From Erwinia sp. JUb26 (lineage in GTDB: Bacteria > Pseudomonadota > Gammaproteobacteria > Enterobacterales > Enterobacteriaceae), in NCBI RefSeq assembly GCF_003751505.1, contig NZ_RJVB01000001.1:923898-987897 (forward strand): a stretch of DNA of 64,000 bases, given 5' to 3'. Of this stretch, positions 21,018-33,483 are shown in pieces; the first letter of the stretch is position 1, and the number at the start of each line of letters is the position of its first letter. The notes under the pieces are model-generated. The model searched no databases. It worked only from the letters and a program-made list of their open reading frames with translations, and was not told the DNA's origin. A program made the translations under genes and the position numbers.

Positions 21018-21097
21018 AGTCACCGATTTCACAGCGACACCAGTCAGTATGAACGAACTGAACTATTTAGAAAGGTGCTTAAACAGATCCTCGCCAC

Positions 21098-22129
21098 TCA
21101 CGCTGGCGGACTGACAACGCTGAATCCCTCAGCCTCTGGCACATCAATCACCTCACTGGCATCCTCCGCCACCAGCATCAACCCGGCCCGTAAACCTTCA
21201 GCCACATTCGGATTCGGGAACAGCACATACTCACGCGCCTGCTGCACGTAATACTGCGTATCACCATCTTCAGCCAACAGTGTCCCCTGCGCGAACGCGG
21301 TAAAATTCAGCGTCTCTCCGCCCATATGCAGCACGAAACGATCCGAATGCCGGGTGATCTGTTGAGAAACCCGATAGCGCAGCGGCGGTGCCACCACCGC
21401 AGGCAGCGTGCCGCCGCTGATCAGCGCAGTCAGCGCCTGAGCCGTGGCGGAAAACTGCGCCAGATCGTTATGGCCAAACGGCTGCGCCTTACCCAGCTCC
21501 AGCGTACAGCTGGCAGCGTGGAAATGATGGCTGCTGTAATGGGTGTAGGTTCCACCCGGCGCGCGGTGGAACACCAGCGCCTCCAGCCCGGCAGCGCCCA
21601 GCCAGTAAAGGAAATCCTCCGGCCACGGTGTTTCACGCTGCGGCATCACGCCAAAACGCGGATGATACGAACCGCGAATCGCCGTATGCATATCAATATG
21701 CCAGCGCACTTCGTCATGCTCGCTCACCTGCCAGAAATTCTCCATCGCCTGCTCCAGACGCCAGGCACGGCGTGCTTCCGGACAGTCTTCGTACTGCTGC
21801 CACCGGCCGCCAAACATTCTGTTCATATCGCCATGCACATAGCGCTTATTCTGCCGCAGAGCCGCCGGATTGCCGTAAATCACCAGCAGGCGCGCCACCA
21901 GCGGCGTCTCACCGCTCAGCAGCGAATTCAGCAGCCGATCGACAATTTCGACGGGAGCCGTTTCATTACCGTGGATGCCGGTGGAAATCACCAGTGCCAT
22001 CTGCGCCGGGTGATGCGGCGTCAGTTCCAGAATCCCTTCATCGATCCATCGCCAGCTCAGCTGCGCATTACGCCCGGCAACGGCGGAGGGCCGCTCACCG
22101 GCGAGAGTTAAGGTGAGAAAATCTTGCAT
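21098..22129 (-). CDS. astE: Succinylglutamate desuccinylase
   Basis: 343 residues from MQDFLTLTL, chosen because AAGGAG lies 7 bp upstream; an ATG six codons earlier lacks a ribosome site. It is a zinc-dependent AspA/AstE-family deacylase: [14 protein letters not shown] (about 55-68) supplies His and Glu ligands, [11 protein letters not shown] supplies another His, and the C-terminal beta domain follows. It catalyses the last ast step, releasing glutamate and succinate. It is the final gene of astCADBE, 71 bp after astB. Its 3' end comes within 81 bp of repeat copy B. Confidence 0.95.
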   Translation of the reverse strand: MQDFLTLTLAGERPSAVAGRNAQLSWRWIDEGILELTPHHPAQMALVISTGIHGNETAPVEIVDRLLNSLLSGETPLVARLLVIYGNPAALRQNKRYVHGDMNRMFGGRWQQYEDCPEARRAWRLEQAMENFWQVSEHDEVRWHIDMHTAIRGSYHPRFGVMPQRETPWPEDFLYWLGAAGLEALVFHRAPGGTYTHYSSHHFHAASCTLELGKAQPFGHNDLAQFSATAQALTALISGGTLPAVVAPPLRYRVSQQITRHSDRFVLHMGGETLNFTAFAQGTLLAEDGDTQYYVQQAREYVLFPNPNVAEGLRAGLMLVAEDASEVIDVPEAEGFSVVSPPA

Positions 22130-22200
22130 CAGTACTCCTTTATGCATCGCCGCTCAGCCCTGAGGGACCGGGGAAGCTCCCCGGCCCTGCAACGATCGCG

Positions 22201-26019
<3,819 letters not shown>

Positions 26020-26023
<4 letters not shown>

Positions 26024-27240
26024 ACGGCGGCTCCTTGAGTTACGGCCAGGCAGGCGCGTTCGAAGCGTGCCAGCCCCTCCGCGACTTCCTGTTTAGTGAT
26101 AATCAGCGACGGGGCAAATCGCACGACGTTAGCCCCGGCGATCAGTACCATCAGGCCTTCACGCGCGGCGGCCTGGTTAATCAGTTTGGCTTTACCGCTG
26201 TAATCCTGATTCAGCACGCAGCCGATCAGCAGGCCCAGCCCACGGATTTCGCTGAACAACTGCAGGCGCTGATTGATCTCATTCAGGCCGTCAACAAACC
26301 AGCGGTGACGCTCCGCCACGCCTGCCAGAATTTCCGGACGGTTGATCAGCTCCATCACTTTGCCACCGACCGCACCGGCCAGCGGGTTACCGCCGTAAGT
26401 GGTACCGTGGCTGCCGATATTCAGATGCGCAGCAAGGCTTTCGGTGGTCAGCATGGCACCAATCGGGAAACCGCCGCCGAGCGCTTTAGCCGTGGTCAGC
26501 ACATCAGGCGTCACGCCATAATGCATGTAGGCATACAGCGAGCCGGTACGGCCCACGCCGCTCTGCACTTCGTCAAAAATCAGCAGCGCCTGATGTTTAT
26601 CACAGAGTTCACGCAGGCCGCGCAGGAAGGCCGGTTCAGCAGGCACCACCCCTCCTTCCCCCTGAATCGGCTCAACAATCACCGCACAGGTCTGGTCGTT
26701 AATCAGCGCCGCCGCAGAGGCCAGGTCGTTGTAAACCGCGTGCTGAATGCCTCCCGGCAGCGGGGCGAAGTCTTTCGAATAGGCAGGCTGGCCACCGGCG
26801 GAAACGGTGAATAGCGTGCGGCCGTGAAACGCATTGTTAAACGCCACGATGCCATTTTTCTGCACATCGCCGCCGTCGTGGGCCACCTTACGCGCCAGCT
26901 TTAGCGCTGCTTCGTTAGCTTCCGCACCAGAGTTACAGAAGAACGCACGGTCTGCGAAGGTGGCATCCACCAGCTGTTTTGCCAGCCGCAGGATTGGCTC
27001 ATTGGTATAACCATTACCGGTATGCCACAGCAGCGCGGCCTGCTGCTGCAGGGCGAGCTGCAGGTCGGGGTGAGCATGGCCCAACGCATTCACCGCAATT
27101 CCCCCGGCGAAGTCGATATACGACTTCCCTTCCTGGTCCCATAGCGTTGAGCCTTCCGCCCGCACCGGAATAAAGCTGGCAGGGGCGTAAGTTGGAACAA
27201 TCCATTGATCGAAATTTTCACGGGAGATTGACGGTTGCAT
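26020..27240 (-). CDS. astC: Succinylornithine transaminase
   Basis: 406 residues, class III PLP aminotransferase of the AstC/ArgD family. PLP lysine is Lys-252 in [14 protein letters not shown]; Asp-223 in [13 protein letters not shown] contacts the pyridine nitrogen; [15 protein letters not shown] binds the cofactor phosphate. It moves the delta-amino group of succinylornithine to 2-oxoglutarate. It is first in the operon, and the sigma-54 promoter upstream predicts induction under nitrogen limitation. Confidence 0.95.
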
Positions 27241-27263
27241 AGCGGCCTCGTTTATCGCTTAAC

Positions 27264-27290
27264 CCTTTAGTTTTCATGGTGAACTAAAGG
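27264..27290 (-). promoter_or_regulatory. Hairpin in the astC 5' leader
   Basis: CCTTTAGTT and AACTAAAGG form a 9-bp perfect inverted repeat with a 9-base loop, 24 bp upstream of the astC start and inside the predicted transcript. It may shape the ribosome site or be a protein site; no T run follows. Confidence 0.45.
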
Positions 27291-27336
27291 TGTATTAAAT
27301 GTTAATGAAATGATTCATTGCAGCTCTACTGTAAAT

Positions 27337-27352
27337 TGCACAGAGCGTGCCA
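27337..27352 (-). promoter_or_regulatory. Sigma-54 promoter of astCADBE
   Basis: On the minus strand TGGCACGCTCTGTGCA matches TGGCAC-N5-TTGCA with the invariant GG and GC exactly 10 bp apart; one T of the -12 box is G. It is about 97 bp before astC, giving a leader of roughly 85 bases. E. coli astC is also transcribed by sigma-54 with NtrC. Confidence 0.82.
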
Positions 27353-28092
27353 GCCAGCAAAAAAATGCATAAACCAATTTCAACAACCTAATATCAATAA
27401 CTTACAACAAGTCACTATTCACACAAAATGCATAAAAAGTGAATATCAATGTAAATCCCCGGCTTAGCCACACAAAAAAAAGAGGAATTATGCATTGGTA
27501 AAATAAAATATTGTTTATGTGATCGCTGATAGAATTCGGCCGTAAAAAGAGGAAGTTAACGCACCATAATGCAGCACTTGCGCACCAGAACCGTGCATGC
27601 CGCGTCTTCAGCGTAAACTCGCTGAAGAAATCATTTTTTAACACTCAGCCTTATAATCCCACCCTGTATTATTTAGATTTATTAATTAAAAAACCCTAAA
27701 AACACAGACATTACATATGGACATTTTGTGTTAATGAAAAAGCTTTACGATAAATAGCATTAACCCAATTTCGATAATTAACCATAAAACAAAAATCACT
27801 CAAACCGTTCAATAATTACCCATAATGCGATAAATAAATATTGTTTTTCATAAAAATGAAATATTAATTTACACATTAAAATCATGCAATTAACTTACTA
27901 AAATTCTTCATAACCTTAAAAGATGCATAGCTAATACGTATTGCAACATAAGGAATAACATATAAAAACCCTGCCAAAAAACACTCAGTAATAATTTGTT
28001 ACATATATTCAATTTTCATGAAACATATTTTTATGTCACCTTCACCACCGCACTAAATGCAAAGAAAATATAATTTTAAAACAGGGTTACTC
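27353..28092. other. AT-rich 740-bp region between astC and the porin gene
   Basis: No credible gene. The stretch is far richer in A and T than its neighbours, except for an islet at about 27520-27640. That islet ends in CTTCAGCG-TAAACT-CGCTGAAG followed by AAATCATTTTTT (27606-27639), a terminator-like hairpin on the plus strand with no gene in front of it. The rest probably holds ast upstream sites and long porin control DNA. An 80-codon minus-strand frame at 27402-27644 has no ribosome site and is discounted. Confidence 0.5.
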
Positions 28093-29160
28093 ATGATGAA
28101 GCGTTCTTTACTGGCATTACTGATACCGGCTCTTCTGGCCACTGGCAGCGTGCAGGCAGCAGAGATCTATAACAAAGACGGCAACAAGGTGGATTTGAAC
28201 GGTAAGATCAACGTTGGTCACCTCTTCTCGGACGACACGGGTAACGATGGCGATGTTTCCTACGCCCGTTTTGGCTTTAAAGGCGAAACGCAGATTGCGC
28301 AGGATCTGACCGGTTACGCCCAGTGGCAGTACAACTTCCAGCTGAACAAAACCGAAGGCGCGGATGCGCTGAGCGGCGACAAAACCCGTCTGGGCTTTGC
28401 CGGTCTGAAGTTTGGTAAATGGGGTTCATTTGACTACGGCCGAAACTATGGTCTGGTGTATGACGCGCTGGCCTGGACCGATATGCTGCCGAAATTCGGC
28501 GGCGACTCCGGCTACGCGGACGGCTTCCTCTCCACGCGTTCAACCGGCGTGGCAACCTGGCGTAACAGCAACTTCTTCGGTCTGGTTGACGGCCTGAATG
28601 TGGCTCTGCAGTACCAGGGCAAAAACGATCGTACCGGCACCGATGCCGTGCGCCGCAGCAACGGTGACGGCTACGCGACCTCCGTCAGCTACAGCGCTGA
28701 CTGGGGTCTGAGCGTGGTCGGCACCTATGCCAACCTTGGCCGTACTCAGGCACAAAATAATGCAGCGCGCGGTGAAGGCGATCGTGCTGAGTCATGGGCG
28801 ACGGCGATTAAGTACGATGCCAACCAGATCTATCTGGCAACGGTTTACGGCAACACGCACAACGCCACGCCAATCAGCGGCGGCTTTGCTAACAAAGCTG
28901 TGAATTTTGAAGCGGTGGCGCAGTACCAGTTCCTGAACGGCTTCCGTCCGTCACTGGCCTACGTGTCATCACGCGGTAAAGACATTGAAAACATTGGTGA
29001 CGCGGATATCGTGAAGTACGTTTCCTTCGGGGCGAACTACTACTTCAACAAGAACTTCCTGGCGTATGCCGAATACAAAGTTAACCTGCTCAGCGACAAC
29101 AACCCGCTGGGGCTGGCGAATGACGACGTCACCGGTGTCGGTCTGAACTATCAGTTCTAA
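28093..29160 (+). CDS. General trimeric porin (OmpC/OmpF/OmpN family)
   Basis: 355 residues from the ATG at 28093 (signal [22 protein letters not shown], mature [10 protein letters not shown]). It is a 16-stranded porin ending in Phe. Conserved strands are [36 protein letters not shown] and [16 protein letters not shown], which keep the Arg cluster of the channel wall. Loop 3 reads [12 protein letters not shown] where enterobacterial porins have PEFGGD: a Lys replaces the constriction Glu. It is expected in the outer membrane for diffusion of small solutes. Which paralogue it is (OmpC, OmpF, OmpN) cannot be settled here. Confidence 0.9.
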   Translation: MMKRSLLALLIPALLATGSVQAAEIYNKDGNKVDLNGKINVGHLFSDDTGNDGDVSYARFGFKGETQIAQDLTGYAQWQYNFQLNKTEGADALSGDKTRLGFAGLKFGKWGSFDYGRNYGLVYDALAWTDMLPKFGGDSGYADGFLSTRSTGVATWRNSNFFGLVDGLNVALQYQGKNDRTGTDAVRRSNGDGYATSVSYSADWGLSVVGTYANLGRTQAQNNAARGEGDRAESWATAIKYDANQIYLATVYGNTHNATPISGGFANKAVNFEAVAQYQFLNGFRPSLAYVSSRGKDIENIGDADIVKYVSFGANYYFNKNFLAYAEYKVNLLSDNNPLGLANDDVTGVGLNYQF

Positions 29161-29170
29161 TCCGGGCACG

Positions 29171-29196
29171 GGGGGCGACCACAGCGGGTCGCCCCC
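29171..29196. terminator. Hairpin between the porin and yneE
   Basis: GGGGGCGACC-ACAGCG-GGTCGCCCCC, a 10-bp perfect stem between convergent genes. There is no T run, so it is a likely but not classical terminator. Confidence 0.6.
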
Positions 29197-29203
29197 TGCA
29201 TTA

Positions 29204-30109
29204 TCAGGTTAAGCGGTAGTGCAGATCGGGCTGAGGCGTATCCGGCAGTTCCTGCTCCAGATTCATTTCCCTCAGATTGATCTCAATATTAGTGCACATC
29301 GCATCCAGCGGCAGATGGTTATTGGCCAGGCCAAACGGCATCTCCAGCTCTTCCGCCAGCGTATCCAGCGACAGGAAGGTGTAGGCAATAAATACCGAGA
29401 CCAGCGGCGTCATATAGTGCAGATCCGGCACCAGCGCGAACGGCAGCAGCGTACAGAACAGATACACCGTGCGGTGCAGCAGCAGGCCGTAGGCAAACGG
29501 AATCGGCATGCTCGCCAACCGCTCACATCCCCCCAGTACCTGCGACAGCTGATTGATGCTGGCGTCCATATGGGCATACAGAATGTCAGAAAGGTTCCCG
29601 TTACGGCGCTGAACCGCCAGCCAGTTAGAGAGCTGAAGCTCAATAAAGTTGGTCGGTGACCGGCGGGCCAGAATCTCATCGGCCTCATCGCCCAGATAGC
29701 GGCGCAAATCCTCGTGGGCATCGGTACGGCGCAGCTGGTGCTTCAGGCTGTAGCAGAACGCCAGCAGCAGCGACATCACGCGCGGCGCTTCCGCCGGGGA
29801 TATCGCCAGCGCCAGGCGTTGCAGCGTTCGGCAGGCAATCAGCAGATTTCCCCAAAACATGCGGGCTTCGATAAAGCGGCCAAAGCAGACGCTGTTACGG
29901 AAACCAAGGAAAACCGCGATCGACACCCCGAGCAGGCTGAAGGGGGCGAGGGTCAGCTTAATTCCCAGCGTTTCATACCAGTCAAGACACAGAATTGCAA
30001 TCACCGACATCATTAGATTAAGTGTCAGGCGAAACCAAATATCGGGTAGCACAGAGCCGTGCCAGGCAAACAGGCGAACAAACCAGTGACGATGCGGACG
30101 GATGATCAT
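29204..30109 (-). CDS. yneE: Bestrophin-family membrane protein (YneE-like)
   Basis: 301 residues of the bestrophin/UPF0187 family; the N-terminus MIIRPHRHWFVRLFAWHGSVLP and the FLGFRNSVCFGRFIEARMFWGNL segment are characteristic. Four membrane segments are visible (about 28-45, 50-70, 205-225, 230-250). Bacterial homologues form pentameric ion channels; a Klebsiella member was crystallised as a sodium-selective channel. Its physiological role is unknown. Confidence 0.88.
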   Translation of the reverse strand: MIIRPHRHWFVRLFAWHGSVLPDIWFRLTLNLMMSVIAILCLDWYETLGIKLTLAPFSLLGVSIAVFLGFRNSVCFGRFIEARMFWGNLLIACRTLQRLALAISPAEAPRVMSLLLAFCYSLKHQLRRTDAHEDLRRYLGDEADEILARRSPTNFIELQLSNWLAVQRRNGNLSDILYAHMDASINQLSQVLGGCERLASMPIPFAYGLLLHRTVYLFCTLLPFALVPDLHYMTPLVSVFIAYTFLSLDTLAEELEMPFGLANNHLPLDAMCTNIEINLREMNLEQELPDTPQPDLHYRLT

Positions 30110-30253
30110 GATGAGCAGGTGAGTAGTATTTTTCGCAGATTGTGCAGAAAAACCCTGACGTTGGGAAGGAGTATTTTGTGACTTTAATCACATATATTTT
30201 CGGGCGCTATCTTGACAACTTTTTGCATTTCAGCGGTATCCCCTCTCCCGCCG

Positions 30254-31696
30254 TCAGGGGGTCAGAAAATCATAATTTTCCGCGCGCGGATCCTGAATCG
30301 CTACCGGCGGAGACAGTTTCAGCGTGATCCAGTTAGAGGTAACGCGCTGCTGTTTGCTGTCTTCCAGCGTCACCGACAGACGATACTCATTGCTCGCCTC
30401 CGCTGAATTGTCCCAGGCGGGGATAATAATGCTCCATCCCTGCGGGTCACTGCTGTCAACTGGCGGCGTCAGGCTCAGGGTTTGGGTATCGCCCTGCCAG
30501 CTGACCGCCTTAATGGGATTGCTGTGGCGAATTTGCAGTTTCAGCGGCAGCGTTTCACCCGGCTGCACCTGCCACGGCGGCGTAGCCAGGAACACGGACA
30601 GCGTTTTTCGCTGGCGGAAAGACATCACCGGAGAATTATTGCGATTCACCGCATCATAGCGGCTGCCGCTTAACGACTGTGCGGCATCAACGTTGCTGGC
30701 TGAAAGCTGCTTGCTGAGCGCCACGCCGATGCGGTAGTTCATTTTCAGGGCGAACTGGTCCTGCGACTCGCCGCTGTCGCCCTCTTTATGATTGGCGCTA
30801 AACGTGAACAGCGGCACCGGAGTGTAGTTGATCCCCAATGTCACCGCCGTGGGATTGTCCATCATATTTCCACTGTGGAAGAGGTCGATATTGCGCCCCA
30901 GATACTGTTCATAGCTGAGGGACACGCCAAGCTGACGATAGAACGGCAGATAACCCCGGGTGGTTATATCGTAGCCGCGCGCCATGCGCATCTGGCTGCT
31001 GTTGCCGCGATTACGCCAGCCGCTGAGTGGATGATAGTAGTTGGCCGAAAAGCGCAGATATTCGCCCCATGCTTCGGTGCCCAGCGATCCGCGCTGCTGG
31101 TTTTCGGTCAGCAAATCGTCGACAAAAGCGTTATAGCCGAGCCGCCAGCTTCCGGCTATCCAGCGCTGGCCCAGCCCGGCGTTGCCTACCGCACCGTATT
31201 CGGTTTGCTCCAGGCCAAGCTGGCTGAAGGTCAGATACTGATAGTTATCCTGCCAGGGGGTAATCAGCTGCGCCGAGGTGCCGTTAAAACTTCCCTCATC
31301 GTCCACCGCCAGTGAAATGCTGGCGCGTCCGTAAGGCGACAGCAGGTGTTCCCCTTCTCTGGCTGCTCGTTCGGAGGCCAAATCGCGAAAACGGTTAAAT
31401 GCCCACAGCTCCGCCTGTTCGCGCAGGGGCTTATCACTGTCGCTTGCCATACTGGCTTCACCGATGCTTTTTACCGCTTCGGCGATACGTTTTTCCAGCA
31501 GATCGTCGGAGGCACCGCTGTTCAGCGCGGGCAGCTGCTGCACCATATTGCTGAAGCGGGCGGGATCGTCAAAGGGGGCTTCCTCTACCTGATTTTCCGC
31601 GTCAAAGGCCCATGCGCGATCGACAGGCAGGCCGGATAGCGTAATCAGCAGAGAAAGGACGATGGGATAACGGCGGACAAATCGTTTCATAGGCAT
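30254..31696 (-). CDS. ychO: YchO family inverse-autotransporter beta-barrel protein
   Basis: 480 residues: signal peptide (to about AWA), an alpha-helical periplasmic section (about 35-115), an intimin/invasin-type 12-stranded barrel (about 120-365: SLAVDDEGSFNGTSAQLITP, LGQRWIAGSWRLGYNAFVDD, RGYLPFYRQLGVSLSYEQYLG) and one Ig-like domain at the C-terminus (about 375-480). The lack of long adhesin repeats matches E. coli YchO. In E. coli it adjoins chaC/ychN; here the T6SS islet lies between. A second ATG two codons in (31690) is an equally possible start. Confidence 0.86.
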   Translation of the reverse strand: MPMKRFVRRYPIVLSLLITLSGLPVDRAWAFDAENQVEEAPFDDPARFSNMVQQLPALNSGASDDLLEKRIAEAVKSIGEASMASDSDKPLREQAELWAFNRFRDLASERAAREGEHLLSPYGRASISLAVDDEGSFNGTSAQLITPWQDNYQYLTFSQLGLEQTEYGAVGNAGLGQRWIAGSWRLGYNAFVDDLLTENQQRGSLGTEAWGEYLRFSANYYHPLSGWRNRGNSSQMRMARGYDITTRGYLPFYRQLGVSLSYEQYLGRNIDLFHSGNMMDNPTAVTLGINYTPVPLFTFSANHKEGDSGESQDQFALKMNYRIGVALSKQLSASNVDAAQSLSGSRYDAVNRNNSPVMSFRQRKTLSVFLATPPWQVQPGETLPLKLQIRHSNPIKAVSWQGDTQTLSLTPPVDSSDPQGWSIIIPAWDNSAEASNEYRLSVTLEDSKQQRVTSNWITLKLSPPVAIQDPRAENYDFLTP

Positions 31697-31912
31697 TTAA
31701 GATAGCAAAAGCAATATTTTTATAGCGGGTTAAATGTGTGGTGCCTCACAAATTTGGCGAGTTATAACTTTAACACAGATTATGCTGGTCGGTGAAAATC
31801 CGGGCGGTAGGTACTCGTTGCTTTTGGCGAAGTTATGCTTTTGAAAAATGCTGAAAACTCCTGATGTGAATTGAGTCTGTTTGGCGGCATCGCTGGTGCA
31901 CAGGTGCAAGGA

Positions 31913-32112
31913 GAACAGCCTCTGCGGCTGCCGGGCGGTCCTCGCGCCGTGCGTTGCACGGTGCCTTCGATTCCAGCATCCGCCCTGTCGGACCGGCTGC
32001 GACGCGTCGTCCCTGACACGACGCAGCCTTACGCCAACGTCCTGTTGGCGTATCCTGGCCTGATGCTTACATCTCAGCGCTGCGGATTACCCGACTTCCG
32101 CAGAGGCTGTTC
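31913..32112 (+). repeat. Structured intergenic repeat, copy C
   Basis: 200 bp with 15-bp perfect inverted ends GAACAGCCTCTGCGG / CCGCAGAGGCTGTTC. It has GGTCCTCGCG, hairpin CCGTGC-GTT-GCACGG (31947-31961), CGGACCGGCT, an outer stem GGCTGC/GCAGCC around GTCCCTG, hairpin ACGCCAAC-GTCCT-GTTGGCGT (32031-32051), ATCCTGGC and CTCAGCGCTGCGGATT. Together with copy D it fills most of the 846-bp gap between ychO and the PEBP gene. Confidence 0.87.
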
Positions 32113-32215
32113 CCCCTACAACTAATCTGCTCGCTGTTTTGCGTTCTATGATCACTGATGTGCCAGAACAGGCTGACAGTTTTCCATTACCAGACAATAC
32201 TGAAATAACAAAACA

Positions 32216-32413
32216 GGCTGGCCGGTCCCCGTATGGAACATCCGCAGCGCTGAGAGGAGAGAAGAAGCCAGGATTCACCCGCAGGACGCGGGGGAAAGAC
32301 ACGGTCGGGCCAGGGAGGGCACGTCTGTGTCGGTCCGACCGGCTGATGAACGACGTGAAGGCACGGCGTGCAACGCCGCGCGAGGACCGGCCCAGAAGGG
32401 GGACCGGCCAGCC
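32216..32413 (-). repeat. Structured intergenic repeat, copy D (inverted)
   Basis: 198 bp, opposite orientation to copy C, 104 bp away. Ends are a 15-bp perfect inverted pair GGCTGGCCGGTCCCC / GGGGACCGGCCAGCC, unrelated to the ends of copy C. Inside are ATCCGCAGCGCTGAG, GCCAGGAT, hairpin CCCGC-AGGAC-GCGGG (32278-32292), GACACGG...GTGTC, CGGTCCG, and hairpin CGGCGT-GCA-ACGCCG before CGCGAGGACC. Confidence 0.87.
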
Positions 32414-32441
32414 AGCGCCAGCGCCGAACGCTCAGAGTTTC

Positions 32442-32504
32442 AGATTTCAGATTTGAGATTTGAGATTTGAGATTTGAGATTTGAGATTTGAGATTTGAGA
32501 TTTC
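32442..32504. repeat. Nine tandem copies of a 7-bp unit
   Basis: AGATTTC, seven AGATTTG units and a final AGATTTC, all in register, preceded by a degenerate AGAGTTTC. The array ends 38 bp before the PEBP-family start codon, in the promoter or leader region. Seven-base repeats do not keep reading frame, and the array is not inside a gene, so copy-number slippage would change promoter or leader spacing. Confidence 0.9.
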
Positions 32505-32542
32505 AAACATCAATCAGCACCACTTTAAAACGGAGAACGTCA

Positions 32543-33091
32543 ATGAAAAAAACGCTACTCGCCACCTCACTCCTCTTAGCCAGCCTCGGCGCTGGCGCAC
32601 AGGAAATCTTCACCCTCAGCTCCCCCGACTTCACCGATAATGCCCTTCTGGATAAACAGTTTGCCGGCGCCACACCAGGTAACGTCAGCTGCACCGGGGA
32701 AAACGTCTCCCCGGCACTTAGCTGGAATAACGCACCGGCCGGGACCAAAAGCTTTGCCCTGATGGTCTTTGACCCCGAAGGCGCAAAAGGCCTCGGCGTC
32801 TCACATCTGGTGGCCTACAACATTCCTGCCAGCAGCAAACAGTTTGCCCGTGGCGATCTGACCAGCGGCGAAGGATTTACCGGCGGTAACAACAGCCCGG
32901 GAACCGCACGCTACCACGGCCCCTGCCCTCCGGCAGGCAGCGGCGCGCATCATTATGTCTTTACGCTTATCGCCAGCGACCTGGCCGCAGACGCGCTACC
33001 CGCAGGCCTGACCCGCGATCAGTTGCTTAACGCACTGAAGGGCCACGCGCTGGCCGGTGCCGGTATCATCGGCCGCTACGGCAATGATTGA
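32543..33091 (+). CDS. Exported PEBP/YbhB-YbcL family protein
   Basis: 182 residues, signal peptide MKKTLLATSLLLASLGAGAQ, then a phosphatidylethanolamine-binding-protein (Raf kinase inhibitor-like) domain: SPALSWNNAPAGTKSFALMVFDPEG, VSHLVAYNIP, GTARYHGPCPPAGSGAHHYVFTLIA. The Asp-Pro and His ligand-pocket residues are present. E. coli relatives are YbhB (cytoplasmic) and YbcL (periplasmic). Its ligand is unknown. The ATG at 32543 has CGGAGA upstream; a longer frame from 32495 starts inside the 7-bp repeat and is unlikely. Confidence 0.88.
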   Translation: MKKTLLATSLLLASLGAGAQEIFTLSSPDFTDNALLDKQFAGATPGNVSCTGENVSPALSWNNAPAGTKSFALMVFDPEGAKGLGVSHLVAYNIPASSKQFARGDLTSGEGFTGGNNSPGTARYHGPCPPAGSGAHHYVFTLIASDLAADALPAGLTRDQLLNALKGHALAGAGIIGRYGND

Positions 33092-33483
33092 CATGCCATC
33101 ACGCCACTTGTGGTGTTGATCGCTCGCCCGGTGATGCCTTCTGCCTCATCGGGCCCCTCTCCAAATGCCTGTTTTCACGCCAACTACGCAGCAGATAAGG
33201 AAAATTAGCATTATTAGCGCTAATCAAATTGCCGTTATCACTCCTTTCAGGCAAAATCTGGCAAACCGGGCGACTGCTAGCATGTTCATTCAGCGCCTGC
33301 AATGGATTCTATTCCCAAAAATGTCAGGTAAACGTCCCAACACGTTATCCTGATGTAAATCCGGGCAATTTTATTCCTCCCAGCCGAAAGAGCGTGAACG
33401 CCGTTCGGCTGCGGTGGAGCGTGGCTGGCGCGGCTCTGCTGCACTTACAGTCAGATATACTGAACAGATTCACGGGGATCAAA
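33092..33483. other. 392-bp gap before the T6SS islet
   Basis: No gene is supported; the in-frame extension of the following lipoprotein gene back to 33229 lacks protein-like character. The perfect 12-bp palindrome ATTAGCGCTAAT at 33213-33224 could be an operator. The promoter of the islet should lie in this gap, but I cannot place it. Confidence 0.5.

Noticed and set aside
20211-21251. Long open frames on both strands (e.g. 264 codons on the minus strand)
   Set aside because: They run through the structured repeats in all directions, lack ribosome sites and protein-like composition, and the palindromic GC-rich sequence alone explains the lack of stops.
27402-27644. 80-codon minus-strand frame with hydrophobic stretches
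   Set aside because: AT-rich DNA readily gives hydrophobic codons; there is no ribosome site or recognisable family.
31780-32456. Several 60-108 codon frames, including one rich in the ISNLKSQ heptapeptide
   Set aside because: They are produced by repeat copies C and D and by the 7-bp tandem array; no start signals or family likeness.
32442-32504. CRISPR-like array
   Set aside because: Units are 7 bp with no spacers; it is a simple tandem repeat.
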